In this document: positions 5,307 to 6,594 of the stretch, in pieces
How positions within the stretch are numbered: the first letter of the stretch is position 1
Layout: every line of letters begins with the position of its first letter
NCBI GenBank assembly: GCA_964583605.1
Contig: CAZOWL010000149.1
Span: forward strand, 1 to 6,594
DNA from: CAZOWL01 sp964583605
GTDB lineage: Bacteria; Pseudomonadota; Gammaproteobacteria; Chromatiales; Chromatiaceae
Direction: 5' to 3'
Length of the DNA: 6,594 nucleotides
The notes under the pieces: generated by a model
Databases searched by the model: none
Told to the model about the DNA's origin: nothing
What the model saw: only the letters and a program-made list of their open reading frames with translations
Program-made: the position numbers and the translations under genes

Positions 5307-5791
5307 TAGGATCTGTAGGGCAGATACTTCCCGCTCATCGTGATCCGAACGCGGTCGCCCTTCGGGTCCGGCAGCCGTTCCAGCTTCATCTCGAAGTCGA
5401 TGGCGCTCATGATGCCGTCGCCGAGCTCCTCGTGAATGAGCTCCTTGAAGGTCGTGCCGTAGACGCTCACCAGCTCGTAGAAGCGGTAGATCAGCGGGTC
5501 GGTGGGCACGGCAGTGGGCAGCGAGCCCTTGTAGGGCACCACCTGCAGCAGCTTGACCGCCTCCTCGGGCAGGTCAAAAAGCTTGCCGGCGGCCTCCGCC
5601 TGCTCCTTGGAGAGCTGCATCTGGCCAAGCAGCGCGGCAGTGGTCCACTCGGGGCTCTTGCCGACCTTGGCGGCGGCATCCTTCCAGGCAATGCCCTTCT
5701 GGATCTTGGCGGCGACGATCATCTCGGTGACGTCGGCGCGGGTCATGGGTCTGGCCACGACGGTCATTCCTTCGCTGGTGGCGTGCTTCAT
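5303..5791 (-). CDS. cynS: Cyanase (cyanate hydratase)
   Basis: This 162-residue cytoplasmic enzyme (E. coli CynS: 156) converts cyanate and bicarbonate to ammonia and two CO2, giving detoxification and usable nitrogen. The N-terminal helix-turn-helix-like bundle spans about residues 17-90 (ADVTEMIVAAK, TAALLGQMQLSKEQA). The C-terminal catalytic domain carries all three active-site residues: R103 and E106 in IYRFYELVSVYGTT and S129 in ELGDGIMSAIDF, corresponding to E. coli R96, E99 and S122. It ends with the normal GKYLP. The start at 5791 has AAGGAG seven bases upstream (GGAG-ACCCCGT-ATG); a longer upstream frame to 5947 is the antisense-overlapping part of the transporter gene and is not family-like. 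It lies 22 nt after the ABC transporter remnant, the usual place of cynS at the end of a cynABD-S operon. It appears complete. Confidence 0.95.
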   Translation of the reverse strand: MKHATSEGMTVVARPMTRADVTEMIVAAKIQKGIAWKDAAAKVGKSPEWTTAALLGQMQLSKEQAEAAGKLFDLPEEAVKLLQVVPYKGSLPTAVPTDPLIYRFYELVSVYGTTFKELIHEELGDGIMSAIDFEMKLERLPDPKGDRVRITMSGKYLPYRSY

Positions 5792-5813
5792 ACGGGGTCT
5801 CCTTCGGTGGGAG

Positions 5814-6395
5814 TCAGGCACCGGCCAGCGCCGGCGCAGGACGCCGCTCGGTCGGCGCCTCGCTGATACCGGGCATGACGAGCGGGGGATTCTTCGGATC
5901 GTGGATACGGCCCGCGATCTCCTGGTCGAAGATCTTGGAGCGGCCAATCAGAAAATCCAGCAGGTAGTTGCGGATCGGGTAGTAGTGCGTGTTGAGGTTG
6001 TTCCACTCGTTCCAGACGAAGTAGCCGATGCCGGTGCCGCCCACCAGCATCTTGGCGGCGGCGATTGCCAGCCAGGCGGTGCCGACGGAGATGCGCATGC
6101 CGGTCATGATGGTCGGTGCGACCGCCGGCAGGATGACGCGGAACGCCTTGCACAGCGGCGTCACTTCCAGCGTGGGGGCGACGTTGAGCCACTCCTTGGG
6201 CACCAACATGACGCGGAAGGCGGTGTTGATCAGCACCGGCCAAAGCGAGCAGATGAAGATGACGAAGATCGCCAACAGTCCGCTGTCCTTGTGCGGGAAC
6301 CTCGCGCGCATTGCCGCCTGCTCGACGACCCGGTTCGCGAGCGCCTCCATCTCGAGGTTCGCCGCCGCGTCGTGGTCGGCCACGACCTCGGCCAC
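5814..6395 (-). pseudogene. cynB/cynD: Cyanate/nitrate-type ABC permease fused in frame to C-terminus of its ATPase
   Basis: In the 193-codon frame counted from GTG 6395, residues 35-135 match the middle and late part of an NrtB/CynB-type inner-membrane permease: AIFVIFICSLWPVLINTAF, the ATPase-contact loop VPKEWLNVAPTLEV, ILPAVAPTIMTGMRISVG, then MLVGGTGIGYFVWNEWNNLN. At about residue 136 (position 5990) it changes directly into HYYPIRNYLLDFLIGRSK...PKNPPLVMPG, which is the tail of the cognate ATPase (NrtD/CynD type), not of a permease. About 30-40 permease residues, the gap between genes and nearly the whole ATPase with its Walker motifs are missing, yet the frame is kept. Residues 1-33 lack permease character; homology starts near position 6300, so the first half of the permease is also lost. 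The product cannot transport. The locus ends 22 nt before cynS, as an intact cynABDS operon would. Confidence 0.82.
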
Positions 6396-6594
6396 ACCTG
6401 TGCTGACTGGTTGGTGCAGGCCGGGGTGCCGCTAACGGAGGTGCGTGACGTGCTGGGGGCACAGCACGGTCAAGATCACGGAAAGATACGCGCCCTTGGC
6501 GCCGGCGAACGTTCGTGCAGCCCTCGCATTATTATCCAAGGAAAACCCCCGGCTCTGCCGGGGTGGCAGTAGCAGTTTGACATTTCCGGGAGTC
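6381..6594 (+). pseudogene. Tyrosine recombinase (phage-integrase family), frameshifted C-terminal fragment
   Basis: The frame from 6381 reads HDLGHTCADW then WLVQAGVPLTEVRDVLG, the conserved C-terminal catalytic region of a tyrosine recombinase. After VLG a run of five G (6455-6459) shifts the frame; skipping one G restores HSTVKITERYAPLAP with the catalytic His and the nucleophile Tyr, then NVRAALALLSKE. The family box is HDLRHT, so the catalytic Arg is Gly here. The shifted frame stays open to the window edge without a stop. Only the last third of the domain is present, and upstream sequence (6300-6380) is not convincingly recombinase. It overlaps the spurious start of the permease remnant on the other strand, so the two fragments meet between about 6300 and 6380. 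The G-run shift could be a sequencing error; the Arg loss and truncation argue for a true remnant. Confidence 0.8.
6547..6563 (+). other. Hairpin near the end of the recombinase fragment
   Basis: CCCCGGC (6547-6553) and GCCGGGG (6557-6563) form a perfect 7-bp stem with a TCT loop, shortly after the last conserved recombinase residues (ALALLSKEN). It sits where a terminator or an element end would be expected. Confidence 0.45.

Noticed and set aside
3164..6437. 12-mer GTGCCGCTAACG shared by 3164-3175 and 6426-6437
   Set aside because: About one such shared 12-mer pair is expected by chance in a window of this size, and the second copy is explained by recombinase coding sequence.
5553..6572. 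339-codon rightward open frame
   Set aside because: Its first 270 codons are antisense to cynS and the transporter remnant. Only the last part, from 6381, is real (recombinase remnant) and is annotated separately.
1..6594. CRISPR array, tRNA or rRNA gene, toxin-antitoxin or defence system
   Set aside because: No regularly spaced repeats, no cloverleaf-like sequence and no recognisable defence genes were seen. The intact genes belong to known families.

Overview
The window is high-GC DNA that reads like a purple sulfur gammaproteobacterium (Chromatiaceae or close kin). The main reason is a hybrid peroxiredoxin-glutaredoxin gene (garA type) followed by a glutathione(-amide) reductase gene (garB type), a pair described from Chromatium gracile. 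The SHP/DHC/cytochrome b561 cluster and the cyanase locus fit but are less diagnostic. The assignment rests on recognising protein families, not on any search.

Layout. (1) Positions 1-1518, minus strand: an operon in the order cytochrome b561, SHP-type monoheme cytochrome c, diheme cytochrome c (DHC). The DHC loses homology just before its second heme, near position 66. (2) Positions 1519-1715: a divergent control region with an 11-bp-spaced direct repeat. (3) 1716-2018, plus: a small exported PepSY protein that ends early. (4) 2019-2438: non-coding DNA with two adjacent hairpins. (5) 2439-2888, plus: the first third of glyA, broken off. (6) 2889-3427: non-coding DNA with a REP-like palindrome, a second hairpin and, at its end, the garA promoter. 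(7) 3428-4168, plus: intact garA. (8) 4345-5049, plus: a garB with two in-frame internal deletions. (9) 5050-5302: convergent intergenic region with two strong hairpins. (10) 5303-5791, minus: intact cyanase cynS. (11) 5814-6395, minus: a cyanate/nitrate-type ABC permease fused in frame to the last part of the ABC ATPase. (12) 6381-6594, plus: a frameshifted C-terminal fragment of a tyrosine recombinase.

The intact genes point to three jobs: a periplasmic/membrane electron-transfer module that handles O2 or NO (b561-SHP-DHC), thiol-dependent peroxide removal (garA), and cyanate detoxification or nitrogen scavenging (cynS with its transporter). The most striking feature is damage. Of nine protein-coding loci plus a recombinase remnant, six are truncated, internally deleted or frameshifted, and all three internal deletions keep the reading frame. 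This is either a strongly rearranged, decaying region or a chimeric assembly; raw reads would decide. I do not see a convincing new multi-gene system.
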